64,000 nucleotides of DNA from Pezicula radicicola. Its lineage: Eukaryota; Ascomycota; Leotiomycetes; Helotiales; Dermateaceae. The position numbers and the translations under genes are program-made. The stretch spans positions 398,630 to 462,629 of the forward strand of contig PDUO01000018.1 of the NCBI GenBank assembly GCA_003008705.1, given 5' to 3'. Positions 35,004 through 45,695 of this stretch are shown here, piece after piece. Within the stretch, counting starts at the first letter, position 1; every line of letters begins with the position of its first letter. The notes below the pieces were generated by a model. That model was not told where the DNA came from, searched no databases, and saw nothing but the letters and a program-made list of their open reading frames with translations.

Positions 35004-38000
35004 CGTAAGGGAGGTGGTCAATCCTGACCAGGCTGAAGGACCACCGTGTATCTCCTGCGCCCACCGTTCCTACTACGGCCTCGTAGACTCCTCAATATGT
35101 GTTCTTTGGATTCGAAATAGTCTGGTTGTATGTTCGCGCAATGCTCTCGAGAGTTCCCTTCTGTTCTGTTCGGATCCTCCCTGTGACGTTGTTCCGGTAC
35201 GGCGTAATTTAAAGTATCCAGGGTCGCGACTAAATCTAAATACGGATACCAGCCTCCAGCAATCACTTCCGTGCGACCTCGTTGACAAGAAAATGACAAG
35301 AGAAGACAAGATGAGAGAGCTTGGTTCGTGTGACTTGATTTGGAGCAGTTCAAGTTGTTGGATTGTGAAAGTGAATGTAGATGGTGGGTGGGTGGAAGGG
35401 AGATTGATCCTCCTCAAAGGAAGGGATGAGACCGTACAGCTCAAATTGGTCGCCAAGGCTCGTTTGATGTGGTCGAGGCAGTGCAGCTCTAAACTGGAAA
35501 AAAGTGGCTCAGGCACGTCAGGCAAATCACCTGAAATGTCTGGTTGGTAAATAAAGTAGGTAACGCAACGCAACCCTGCGGCAATTGACTTTAAAATACC
35601 TAAAAGTAATCCGGCTAGTTGTTGCTCAGCCTTGAGGAGGACTCGTGGACCAGCCACACGAGCTTCCAGTTGGACGTCGTAAATAAAACACTTAACCTCT
35701 ACTTAGCTTAGGGCTGACAGCAAAAGATATCGCTGGCTAGCGAGTTGGTTGCTACGCGGCAAGGCAAATCACACGCCGCATATGTGCGTACATACGGAAA
35801 CTTCCCTGTCAGGTCTACACTTGAGTTCTGATCGTTGGTTGACCTAACTCCACGTAGATCCTCATCCTCCATTATTACTTACTATATTACCGTAGCAACT
35901 TTGAATCCTCCGACAAACTTAACGCTGCTGCTGTGATTCTTCTTCATCCCATCATCAACAAACAAGTGGTGCTAGTGCATTACCACTGTGCGCTACTGGT
36001 AGTTGAACGGTTTGGTAATGTGGTCTCGTACCCAGGGACCCGTAAGGAGGTAAAGTGTAGTACTCACTCAAGAGCCAAGGCATGGAATCACAGACAGAGT
36101 CTTCACACAGGCGCGCGCCCTTGGTTGGTATCACCATGAAACTCCATTATGCAGTATACAGATCACGTGCAATATGGATGGGATGGAGGCTGAACCGCCA
36201 TTGGCAAGTGCGCCGAAGAGACTTTCGCAGTTCATCTCTTTGTCTTTTTTAATTTTATTATTTCGCCTTTTATTGTTTGTTGTGTTCTTGCCACCAATTG
36301 GCCGTATATGATTGTTCTTTGCGACTCCGTTGTGAGTTGTATTACGCAGTCATACTTGGCTGTTGTGTAAAGAAGCATCATTGCATGAGGCGCAGAGCTT
36401 TAGGTCGGCCCGTATCTCTTGTCCACGAATCGTCCACATGATTGACTTTCTTGGTGGCATTTTGCTCGGCCTTTACGATCCTACTGGTATTTTTCTCGAG
36501 TTCCTTACGTACCTAGGACGTACAACCAGTGCAAATTCTATGCTTGCTCAACCTGAGGCGGCAAAAGCGCAAGTCATACGAAAGTATATGGCATTTTGTA
36601 TCTCTCGCGACAAACATAGTTTTCTCCTTTTTTTTATGAAAGCAGGTTCAGGAGATGAAAGCTGTTTTTTTTTTTTTTTTTTTTCACAGTTCAAGCCCCT
36701 CAAGTTCATACGGTGCCGGTAGACCGAAAGCGTCTGGGCAGGCGTGGCAGGCGTGGCAGCCAAGCACCGGCCCGTCCTGGCGCCAATTACAGTAGTTTGC
36801 CCAAGCCATTTCAGTTGTGGAAAAGTCAATTTGAGCCGCATTGCTTCTTGGCTCTTGCAATGCCTTGAGGTTTTGGGGCGACTGACGAGTCCTGAGTGGT
36901 TCCCACAGCTTGCTCTGCTTGCCTTTAACTGACAGAAACGGCCAGATTCATCTTCACCGTTGAAACCAAATAAGATTGAAGACGATTGTCAAAAAGGTCA
37001 GTGCCAAACGTTCTCTCTGCTTCTAGATCCGAGATTCATGAAGGTTACCGCTTGTTTCTATCTCTGGTGCCTCGAACTTGTCTCGGTGAAAATGAAGTGA
37101 TTAGGCTGAAGAGCAACATGAGGGAGATACATGCCACATGACTAGAACTAAAATCGTTTGATTTCTTTCAAGCAAGGCCGTTATTATGAAACATTTACTC
37201 CGTACCATGGATTTATAAGTCATCATACTGCCGAGTATTTTTCCTGCTTTCGTGTCTTCGCAGTTGATATTTCATGTATGCCACTTTGATTTTGTACAAC
37301 AGACAAATTCTACTTTGCAAGAATAACGATAATGGTTCCGACGGGTGCAATGGCCCATCAAGACTACTGAAGCAAACTACAGTATCGCTAATTGCTAAGT
37401 ACTGCTCTTGGTGTACCACATCAGCCGCGGCCACGGTCACAGTCGTAGTCCACCAGGTCCAAAAAAAAACATCCAGACGTCACTTGAATTCAAAAGAGTG
37501 AGAACAATCAGTTCCAGGAATCCAGAAACCTACCCACTCATTTCATTGTGCGATTTCTGAAACACTCCTACTTCGAATCAAGAGTCGCATTGACCAACGC
37601 GTGGCGCGATTATGGTACGACCGATGTTTGATGGCCAACCCCAGCGAATATATCAAGCAAGACATTTCTCCGTCCCTTCTTCTGTCTTTCTCCCCAGACA
37701 CTTCGTGATCAATACTTCCGCAGTTTTGGACGACTGCAATTACGACGTGTTTCAATCTTGTGTTGATAAAGAGTCCGGCTAAACGATCGCCTGATGCGTC
37801 CACATCAGCGAAAGTTGGCTGTTGACACTGCAATGCAAAGCCGTTTGATGAGTCCGGTGAGTACCTTGTAAAACTACTATTTCTTGACCGATTACTGATA
37901 AATAACTAGGTTCGAGATCCGCTGTCTACCTCGTCTTCACCAACGAAAGACTTCTGTGATCACATCGAAGACATCAATGGCAAAATGTGAGCGCATCCTC

Positions 38001-38544
38001 AACCGACATACAAAATCACTCGGGTCTTGCGTCGTTCCTGCCTTGCACGAGAGAAAATCAATCAATCCAATGTCAACCGAGTTGAAGCCTCACACCCTCC
38101 AAAAATCCACGGGTCCTCTAACCAGCGACCCGCGTCCTCGGAGTCTCAGCGTCCATACCAGCAGCGATATTCCAGCAGCAGTTGATCCTCGATCCTCTCT
38201 GGAAACATCCGCAGGATATCGGACCTCTTCGAGAAGCAAGCATCCGCGAGTATAATCAATTAGATGCCATCCTCGACTCAGGCAGCACTTCCTCATGTTG
38301 ATTATGTCCGTGAGTCGAATGTCGTCTCGGTGGAGTAGAAGGCGTCCTCGAATAAGGAGCAATCGAGTCCATTTATTTGGATTTGGTTTTTTGGCTCTCG
38401 TTATCTATTTCAAGAGAAAGAGAGAAGAATTATTATTTTAATAACTTCTTCTATGAAGTCCTTAAGATGGGCCCTTTGGGATATGATTTGGCGATGAGAC
38501 GGCTCTTTTGTTGAAGCTTGGAAGGAAGGCAGAAAGAAGGTTCT
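35004..38544. other. Gene-poor interval, no gene I can defend
   Basis: Contains a 20-base T run at 36665-36684 and many contradictory short ORFs. A possible gene fragment lies at about 37850-38255 plus: an intron-like segment GTGAGT...ACTAG (37859-37911) and an open frame from 37979 to 38255 rich in Ser, Pro and Arg. I could not build a convincing model or assign a family. Confidence 0.4.
36665..36684. repeat. Homopolymer T run
   Basis: Twenty T in a row. No retroposon features (target duplication, coding relic) were seen beside it. Confidence 0.85.
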
Positions 38545-38709
38545 ATGATCATATCCATGATCGTTTTTTTTCTTTTTCTCTTTTTTGGGGGGATCTCTTG
38601 TATTCTTTGGCTTGTTCTCTTGATGAACTTGGGGGAACGGTTAAAGGGGGCTTTTGATTCCTTCACCTCGACAGTTGTCCGACCTTTACGTGGTGTTGAG
38701 GATAAGTAG
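38545..38709 (+). CDS. Putative 54-residue membrane microprotein
   Basis: ATG at 38545 opens MIISMIVFFLFLFFGG, a strong membrane helix, followed by a second hydrophobic patch (SCILWLVLLMNLG) and a basic tail. No family recognised. The poly-T tract encoding the Phe-rich part could make this a chance ORF. It is listed because similar small membrane ORFs follow downstream. Confidence 0.25.
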   Translation: MIISMIVFFLFLFFGGISCILWLVLLMNLGERLKGAFDSFTSTVVRPLRGVEDK

Positions 38710-38908
38710 TTGTGTATGTATTTAGCTTTTATGCAATGAAACCAATGGACATTTTGCTCTTCCAAGAAATCGAAGCTCCTTGCTATTGTAAAGTGATACA
38801 TGTAAATACATAGATACATCCTCAAAGTCGCCCAAGTCAGGGTTCTCATCATTCCAAAGTTCTCCACCAGTCACAAACCAACGAGCCTAACGAAATATTT
38901 CTCCATAC

Positions 38909-39313
38909 ATGCCTTCCCCAAGAACCCAGCATAAGAGCACCAACCTCTCAAGGTCGATAACCAAACTAATACGAAGTGCTCTAAGAAGCTTCTCCGCGAC
39001 TCGTGCCCTCAGAACCAACTTAATGCGTCGCTTAAATAAAGCCGAAAAAGGAGGGATCGAAACCTCTCGCATCGAAGTCCGCCAAAATCAGTTCCAGATA
39101 TCACCCAAGAACGCTCTGCTCCAGATACTCACCATACTAGATTGTTTCGAACGATCCCAAGACCAAAACAACATACTTCGTATTCGTTTTCTTAGAATCG
39201 TGGAACAATCTCCGGCTCCTCCGGCCCCTCCGGCTCTCCGGGTCTCTCCATGGGTTGTTTCCCTAGCTACCGGTAGTCGTTCTAGTCACCTGCTCATTCA
39301 TTCATACGGTTGA
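38909..39313 (+). CDS. Hypothetical protein, 134 residues
   Basis: ATG start, Arg/Ser-rich N-terminus (SITKLIRSALRSFSATRALR) with mitochondrial-presequence character, then a polar middle and a Pro/Ala repeat (PAPPAPPA). No family recognised. A TATAAAA box at 39351 lies just after the stop and would serve something downstream. Confidence 0.3.
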   Translation: MPSPRTQHKSTNLSRSITKLIRSALRSFSATRALRTNLMRRLNKAEKGGIETSRIEVRQNQFQISPKNALLQILTILDCFERSQDQNNILRIRFLRIVEQSPAPPAPPALRVSPWVVSLATGSRSSHLLIHSYG

Positions 39314-39350
39314 CTCCCTAAAATTTTGAATCACTGTCTTTTCTAAGGTC

Positions 39351-39357
39351 TATAAAA
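39351..39357 (+). promoter_or_regulatory. TATA box candidate
   Basis: TATAAAA followed by an A+C-rich leader-like stretch and an ATG at about 39436 that opens only 26 codons. The transcript it serves is unclear. Confidence 0.3.
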
Positions 39358-40389
39358 ATGGAAGAACCTTCTTTCCTTCTTTCTTTATTTCACTAGAAAT
39401 ACAAACCTAAAATCTACGAACAAAGAATACACAAAATGATATCTGTAATCGCAATTGTAACTGCAAATATGGCGGAGGATAACCCAAGGCCTCCTATTCT
39501 ACTAGTTGACTACTGAGACTTGGTTTGGTAACAATGGCACTGTGGAGGAAGGTTGATAGAGGTTAGGATTGGAAGATTTGGGGTTCTAGACATGTATACT
39601 TAAGCGAATAAATGTGCCCACCGACCTACAGAATAAGAGCATTAGAATTTAAGGAAATTTTAACCACTCGCATACTCCCCTTGCAAAGTCACAAATCCAA
39701 ATCCTTCGATCCTTTACTTGAACAGAATATTCTTTTTCCCCGCAAAGGTTAAGTGTTCGCAAAGGATGAAATCCTCAACAAATATAAGCATTCTAAATGA
39801 TAAAATATCATGTATATGCGGATTTTTTTTTTCTATTTGAAGCTCTTATTTGCTTTAATTATAATCGTGTGACTATATAATTATTATATTACGTCACTTT
39901 TATTGATTGTGGAGTAAATCGCATACTTAAAGTATTGTACTAACGCAATGATGAAGACATATCACTTTGTTATTAAGAGCGCTTATTAAAATAATATTCC
40001 GGCCAGGATATAGTTGAAACTTAATCAAGAACACCCACGGTGGCACAACATCTGGATACTCTCAATGTTCATTATGCCAAGTATTCATTGCATTCTGCAT
40101 TTGATTGGAATCATAAATACGCAGATACCAGAGAATTTCAAGTAGGCATAAAATAAAACATCTAGTATTCCATGATAGAACCACAACAGTTACAATTTCT
40201 CAAACGACACTCTTCTCTTACAACGATGGTAAGCTGTCTAAAATTAAGCGACCACTTCCTTCCCTCAAGACAAGGAGCTCTAATTCCCATCCAGTTGTAA
40301 AATGCAATCGATGTACGTTTATATAGAGCATATGAATAAACTACAGTCATCGTATCATTGAAGTTATGACTAACAAAAGACCAAGTTGG

Positions 40390-40396
40390 TATATAA
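40390..40396 (+). promoter_or_regulatory. TATA box candidate for the 40527 ORF
   Basis: TATATAA, 137 bp before the ATG, followed by an A+C-rich leader. Confidence 0.3.
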
Positions 40397-40526
40397 CTAA
40401 GTAAAAAACAATGTGAATGTCCTCCTCTCTCTACAAGAACCTAAAACCCGACATCAACTAACGTCTTCTTACACTCCTTCCTTCATAATCTCAACAACCA
40501 ATTCCAATTCCACGTACACTACAGAA

Positions 40527-40931
40527 ATGCCAACCATAGCTCTACCACCACAATCACCATCATCATCAGGTTCAGACGTGCACGACGACAATCTCAAACT
40601 AACCACAATCCCAATCCCCAAAATCCCCTATTGTTCCCAAATCAAAAGAAGACACAGACACGATCATTTCAATCCTCATGCTATTCACAGACATTCTCAC
40701 CATTACTTACAGCCATCTTCGCCTTCACTCCTGGAACCCATAAATCAATCAAGATCAATAGATATCCGAACTTCGTTTTTACCATTTGTATTATTGGGGG
40801 TTTTGGCTTTGGTTGCGGTTGCTTGCTTTTTGATTTTAGTGGTGATGGAGAGGGATATTGCTAGGTTTCGGAGGGCGAGGAGAGGGAGGAGTTATTGGTG
40901 GGTGAGGAAGAAGGGCGGGGATACTGTTTAG
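40527..40931 (+). CDS. Putative small single-pass membrane protein, 134 residues
   Basis: The ATG at 40527 follows an A+C-rich leader and a TATATAA box at 40390. The N-terminal 85 residues are Pro/Ser-rich with a His/Arg cluster (RRHRHDHFNPHAIHRHSHH). One membrane helix follows (FVLLGVLALVAVACFLILVV) and then a strongly basic tail (RFRRARRGRSYWW). By the positive-inside rule the tail would be cytosolic. No family recognised. The DNA switches from A+C-rich to G+T-rich exactly at the helix, so composition alone might create the helix. Confidence 0.45.
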   Translation: MPTIALPPQSPSSSGSDVHDDNLKLTTIPIPKIPYCSQIKRRHRHDHFNPHAIHRHSHHYLQPSSPSLLEPINQSRSIDIRTSFLPFVLLGVLALVAVACFLILVVMERDIARFRRARRGRSYWWVRKKGGDTV

Positions 40932-41292
40932 GGAGGCTTGGGGAGGGAGTGGGGTGGATGGAGGAGTTGGGATGAGATATGGCATGGATGGGGGCTGATG
41001 ATATTAAGAGAGGTAATGGTGTTAATATCAGTTTAGGTCATGGATTGGGTTTATGGGAGTGGTGGATTAATCCTGAAGAAAGATACCTCAGCAATTTAGC
41101 GATGGAGATACAATGTCTTAGATCACTTAACGTTGTGAAGGATCCAACGCTTCTACAGAGAATGAATGTACCTATAGTATTTTGGAGCAACTCTTAAGGA
41201 GCCGTTTACATGTTTGTGATGATTCATTTCACAGCACAGCATATGAGTACTTAACAACTTTCTGAGTCAAACGATTAAGCGAGGTACCTTCC

Positions 41293-41298
41293 TATAAA
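41293..41298 (+). promoter_or_regulatory. TATA box candidate for the 41432 ORF
   Basis: TATAAA, 139 bp before the ATG. Confidence 0.35.
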
Positions 41299-41431
41299 TT
41301 CAAGTGTTACTGAGAATAATTACCTACCACCTTCCGATTTCTTCACAATACTCAAATAGCTCCAGCCTTTAAAACACCTCTCCAATCTCATATTCAGAAA
41401 GAAGAAGAAAAGGGCGCATCGCAAATTCAAA

Positions 41432-41641
41432 ATGATCATCTCACCCAACTCGTCTCATCAACACAGCTGCATACTTGCCAGAGCGAACCATACAACTTGC
41501 CACAAAGGGGATGACGGAGAGGTTGAACATACTTTCGTTCTAGTTTTCCTTATCCTAAGTATGGGTTTCGTCTTCTGCTTTGCTGCACTTCGTCGAGGGC
41601 TCGAGGAGGAGATGGCGAGGCGTGGAAGATATGAAACATAG
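41432..41641 (+). CDS. Putative small membrane protein, 69 residues
   Basis: A TATAAA box at 41293 is followed by an A+C-rich leader and an ATG at 41432 in good context. A 30-residue polar N-terminus with His and Cys leads to a helix (TFVLVFLILSMGFVFCFAA) and a charged tail RRGLEEEMARRGRYET. Unrecognised; similar in plan to the ORFs at 40527, 42081 and 44508. Confidence 0.4.
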   Translation: MIISPNSSHQHSCILARANHTTCHKGDDGEVEHTFVLVFLILSMGFVFCFAALRRGLEEEMARRGRYET

Positions 41642-41912
41642 ATATCTGGTGGTATTTAATTTCTTTTGGCTTTGGAGAAGATATAGGGGGACTGGGCTGG
41701 CTTGGGCGATGGAATGTGGTTGATGGTGTAGTTATGTTATTTAACTGCTGTTAATGAAAGCAATGATGATGGAGTTGGGAATGATATTCACGTACTTTTG
41801 AGTAAAAGCCAAGTCCACTGACCGTGAATCCAGAAGTGAATTACCAAACTGACGAAAATCAAACAACCTCTTAAGCCTTAATCACACCACTAGTTCGCTA
41901 CTGCAATGCACC

Positions 41913-41918
41913 TATAAA
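41913..41918 (+). promoter_or_regulatory. TATA box candidate for the 42081 ORF
   Basis: TATAAA, 168 bp before the ATG, followed by an A+C-rich leader. Confidence 0.35.
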
Positions 41919-42080
41919 GCGCCTCCTAACAATAGCCAAGGTTCCTAACCAAACAAAACAACATTGGCCGTCAACTTTCACAAGTATACACCAATCCATC
42001 CCAGCACAACCAAAGCCTCTGTCCAAGCCAAGATCAACATCGCCAACACCCACAATCCTTAAGCACTACCAACCCTTAAA

Positions 42081-42482
42081 ATGCCACTTCTAATATCAAC
42101 TACACCAGAAGACCTACCCGCCATCCTACCAGAACGAACACTCCGCCACCGCTACAGTACTAAGAATCTCCGGGACCTACAGTCCACACATACCATAAGC
42201 AAAAAGACCACACACACACATCAAAAGCCATATCCTCAACATAACCACCCACGACGAAACAAAGAAATCAAACATCACGTAGACAACGAAGGACAAATTT
42301 ACATTAGCGGCATTGCCCTGATGTTACTACTGCCCTTATGTTTCCTAACGCTATTGAATCTGGAGGGGTTATGGCAACTTTCGAGACCTTTGTTGATTTG
42401 TCAGGTTTTAGCTGTTATTTTCTTCCTTGTTTCCTTGGGGAAATCTGTTTATTATTGGGTTTTGAGGACTGGGCTTAGTTGA
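42081..42482 (+). CDS. Putative small two-pass membrane protein, 133 residues
   Basis: A TATAAA box lies at 41913 and the ATG at 42081. About 75 polar residues rich in Thr, His, Pro and Lys precede two hydrophobic segments (ISGIALMLLLPLCFLTLLNL and LICQVLAVIFFLVSLG) and the stop. Unrecognised. The composition switch from A+C to G+T lies between about 42300 and 42360, at the start of the first helix. Confidence 0.42.
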   Translation: MPLLISTTPEDLPAILPERTLRHRYSTKNLRDLQSTHTISKKTTHTHQKPYPQHNHPRRNKEIKHHVDNEGQIYISGIALMLLLPLCFLTLLNLEGLWQLSRPLLICQVLAVIFFLVSLGKSVYYWVLRTGLS

Positions 42483-43394
42483 TTGATTAATTGAGGATAT
42501 TGATTGAGGGAATGATATTGGGATTTTGGAGTTTGAAGTGGATATGAGTGACGTTAAGTGGCTGTGAGGAGTACATATGTCGTAGGAATGGAATATAATC
42601 TGTAATGAATAGGTAACGAATGCTGTAATGGGCTAATGGTAGGGGGACGGTTACATGAATATTCCACACACTGTTCAATAAGTCATGTATGGTGGGATAT
42701 TTGGACTACAGATGATAGGCTATGAAAAGAGACATTACTATAATACTTAAAACTATTCCAAATGGAAGTGAAGTGTAATTAACAAAATAATAACCACCTA
42801 GGGAGTGTACAATAAAGACTACAACAGTGCAACTTCGACAAACTACAGAACTTCTATTTCTCTTCTCGGTGAACACTAATGTTGTTGTCAGTCAGATCAC
42901 AGTTGCCACGTCGGGAGTTATTGCCGAATTATTGTTGATTTAGACAAAAAGTTTCCTCTTTGGTCATTTCGTAACCACTGTCTATCAGCAAGACATAAGG
43001 GAATGATTTTGAGTGATTGTAGCCATGAACTCCACGATATATTCTTGGAGAGTAACACATTCCTAGGTAAGGTGTTTGAAGATGCGAGGAACCTTAGGAC
43101 TTTGTTTAATAGCTTTTATCTTGCTTGTTTGCTGAGTGCTTCTAGAGAGATAGGTTAAGCTGTACGCGAGGGCGAGTGAAATCGCCTGCCTAATAGGAGA
43201 ATAACAACACGTTATCTTCCCTATAGGGCTATCTGAGATCTAGTGACTCTTACAAGATAGAAGATAATTCACCAACAATATGACTCCATATCTCTTTGAA
43301 GTCTTAATAAACAACTCCCCTCTACCTTTTCCCCCTTCCCAACTAAATCCTCGAACACACCTACCAGTTCTAACACACCATCTCATATTCTACA
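42483..43394. other. Intergenic
   Basis: G+T-rich 3' flank of the preceding ORF, then unremarkable sequence. A longer frame from 43280 overlaps the next gene in a different frame and is not preferred. Confidence 0.4.
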
Positions 43395-43553
43395 ATGAAG
43401 TTCCAAAGTATCCTCAAATTCCTCCTCTATACAATGCTCCTCTCTTTGTTCATATGTATCCCATTGGGACTAAGCGAGGATGCCATAGAAGTGGTCATTT
43501 ACAATTGTGGCTGTTGCTGTACTTTGGCTAGTAAATCCTTGATATGGAATTAA
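43395..43553 (+). CDS. Putative secreted Cys-cluster peptide, 52 residues
   Basis: The ATG at 43395 opens a classic signal peptide: basic start (MKFQSILK), hydrophobic core (FLLYTMLLSLFICIPLG), cleavage likely after LGLS. The mature part is about 25 residues, beginning EDAIEVVIYN and containing CGCCC, then a short tail ending SKSLIWN. No family recognised. Small size, signal peptide and Cys cluster fit secreted effector-like or antimicrobial peptides of fungi, but that is inference. Opposite-strand and overlapping longer frames exist here and look random. Confidence 0.42.
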   Translation: MKFQSILKFLLYTMLLSLFICIPLGLSEDAIEVVIYNCGCCCTLASKSLIWN

Positions 43554-44252
43554 GGTAGAAGAGAGTGAAGATATGATGGGGAGTGTACTTAAACCTGAGA
43601 GAAAAGTCTCAAACAAGAAGATTCTAGTACAGAAAGGAAAATAGGAGGAATGATTAGGTTGAAGAAGTGGATGAAGAGAAAATACAAAGTACGAGTTTAC
43701 AACGGTGAATTTATTTGAAAGAAACGTACTTGACACCTTTGCTGTTTCGTCAAACACCGAGAAGACGCCAAGGAAGCTTGGAAAGGGATATCCTCGACAA
43801 CAAGACAGCATTTATATAGTTGAGTAACATATAGGAGACTCTATGGATAGGACTGCTATAAGACATGGATTGTACGAACAGACATCATTGCTGAGCCGGA
43901 CCCAACAAGGTCATCAGATGCAGTTTGAGAACATCAAAGAAACAACAATGGAACCCACAAAGTTAATAGAACTGAATTGAAACTGGACAGTTAGAAATCA
44001 GTATCCGGGTATGACAACACGGCTTCCAATAATAACACGAAAAAGAATGACAACATTATAAAGCGAATAAATAGTCAATGACTCTCATACTATTTACCGT
44101 AAGATGGATTGTGCGAAGTAGAGTGAATATCTTAGAAGTGCAACGAAACTAGCAACAAGCAAACTTTGATACCGCATAGCTGCTTAAGACATATCCACAA
44201 ACGCGCTTGACAACCATCTTCGACGTCAAAGATACCCAATACCAACAAATGC

Positions 44253-44259
44253 TATAAAA
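44253..44259 (+). promoter_or_regulatory. TATA box candidate for the 44508 ORF
   Basis: TATAAAA, 255 bp before the ATG. Confidence 0.35.
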
Positions 44260-44310
44260 GCTTCCTAAGACACGTTCTCTCTGCTCTACCTGACTTGCAC
44301 ACTGGCAGAC

Positions 44311-44332
44311 AAAGCCAAAGCCAAAGCCAAAG
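44311..44332. repeat. AAAGCC tandem repeat
   Basis: Three and a half units between a TATA box and the 44508 ORF, likely in its leader. Confidence 0.75.
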
Positions 44333-44507
44333 CTCTTCCCTATATCCATCTACTCTTCAAAAGCCAGCTCAATTATCAGCGCAAAAAGAAGAGTTCTGCA
44401 AGATATAAGTGCAGCCTCATCTCAACCACGCGCTCCAACTCCAAATTCAACTCCAAATCCAACTCCAAGTCTCAGCCCATCAACCACAACCCACAAACCC
44501 CCTCAAA

Positions 44508-44936
44508 ATGTCCCACCACTCAACTCACCAAGAATATCCGAAACCACCAGCCTCCACCATTTCCAACCCCCAACCTTACAAAGGCCACCCGTTCCACCCG
44601 CCACCAACCCTCTCCCTCCGAACAAGCATAACCCTCCTCCTCATCCTAACAACGTTCCTTTCCAGTCTCATAATCTTCACCGCCACACCCGAACCCCTAA
44701 AAGTCCTCTCTTACGTATGTCTTATACCGATAACGATGCTCTGGATAATCGGTATTCAATGTTGGATTCAGGTTAGGGAGGAAAAGAAGAAGAGAGAGGA
44801 AATCAAGAGGGGAAGGAGGGAACGGGGGGAGGATAGTGAGAGTGAGGTTGAGGAGGGGGATGGTATTGTTGTTAGTAGGGTTATTATGGGGTATAGAGAG
44901 GATATTTGTGTAGATGAGGAAGATATGCGTGGATGA
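44508..44936 (+). CDS. Putative small two-pass membrane protein, 142 residues
   Basis: ATG at 44508, 255 bp after a TATAAAA box. The N-terminal 50 residues are rich in Pro, His, Ser and Thr. Two hydrophobic segments follow (SITLLLILTTFLSSLIIF and VLSYVCLIPITMLWIIGI), then a highly charged Lys/Arg/Glu tail (EEKKKREEIKRGRRERGE). Plan and composition switch resemble the ORFs at 40527 and 42081. No family recognised. Confidence 0.45.
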   Translation: MSHHSTHQEYPKPPASTISNPQPYKGHPFHPPPTLSLRTSITLLLILTTFLSSLIIFTATPEPLKVLSYVCLIPITMLWIIGIQCWIQVREEKKKREEIKRGRRERGEDSESEVEEGDGIVVSRVIMGYREDICVDEEDMRG

Positions 44937-45443
44937 GGGAGATAGATTTGAGGGAGGAAGGTAGAGGATATCAGGATGAAGGGAATAGGAAATGGCAATG
45001 ATGGATACTGAGCGCAGTATCAATTTGATAAATAGGAAAGACATAAAGTACTTCCATACTATAGGCCGAACAAAATTGTCAAGGATAACCTCACTCGTCT
45101 CACTCATCCACTAGTGACTTTCGCTGTCAACCCAAGCGAATAAGCGAGGAAACCAATAACCATAGCTAACCATGCATTACTGCATTACCTCACCTACACT
45201 CGCTACAGTAAAGATCATGGATAAAGGGTAACACCAAAACCCGGAACCCAGAGGAAGCATAAAGCAAATCGCATCGTGCATCGTGCATCGCCACCACTTG
45301 CTTAATGTATATACTACTGCAAGACAACCTTTTAAGCTCATCATGACGCCATACAGTACGAAGGGTATTATAAAAGTACTTAACATAAGTCCCTAAGCTA
45401 TAAAAGAGAAAAGTTAAGTTTGACAAATGCGTTTGACCACCTA

Positions 45444-45695
45444 CTATTTTAGTAACAAGATATACAAGGCTCTAGGTCTTATTCTTTCTTTCTTTCTTTT
45501 GTCTTTGATAAGATGGAAAGTTTGTATTATGTAAGTTGTTGGAGCCTCTGAGATGCTTCTATCTGACTGCTCGTCGGTGATAGATAGGCCAGGGAAGAGA
45601 TACGAAAGGGGTTGTGGCTCCTCTTGGTCCTTCTCTATAGGTCTTGATAGGATGAAGATTTCGAGGACGAAGTACAGTCTTCGAAACAGCTCCAT
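45444..45695 (-). CDS. Hypothetical small ORF, 83 residues
   Basis: The ATG at 45695 follows a leader-like A+C-rich sequence on the minus strand (TCAACATCTTCAAATACAGC). The protein starts with MELFRRLYFVLEIF and is otherwise polar. No family recognised; weak call. Confidence 0.22.
   Translation of the reverse strand: MELFRRLYFVLEIFILSRPIEKDQEEPQPLSYLFPGLSITDEQSDRSISEAPTTYIIQTFHLIKDKRKKERIRPRALYILLLK

Larger units (their letters stand above)
39314..40526. other. Intergenic with AT-rich tract
   Basis: A promoter-like TATAAAA (39351) and leader-like sequence are followed only by a 26-codon ORF at about 39436, which may be a first exon or nothing. About 39770-40010 is AT-rich and lacks ORFs. 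Confidence 0.4.
43554..44507. other. Intergenic
   Basis: Contains an AAAGCC repeat (44311-44332), a TATAAAA box at 44253 and an imperfect CTCCAA repeat (44433-44472) forming the leader of the next ORF. No gene called. Confidence 0.4.

Noticed and set aside
35073..35657. 194-codon minus-strand ORF upstream of the TMEM184-like gene
   Set aside because: Lies in the expected promoter and leader, conflicts with a 188-codon ORF on the other strand, and has no recognisable domain.
36363..36722. 119-codon ORF containing the T run
   Set aside because: Its length depends on translating the T run as poly-Phe; no domain or context supports it.
37910..37922. GGTTCGAGATCC, resembling a tRNA B box
   Set aside because: One base too long for the consensus, no A box upstream at tRNA distance, and no cloverleaf can be drawn.
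43470..43811. 113-codon minus-strand ORF opposite the Cys-rich peptide
   Set aside because: The TATATAA sequence lies only a few bases before its ATG, too close to serve it, and the protein has no domain.
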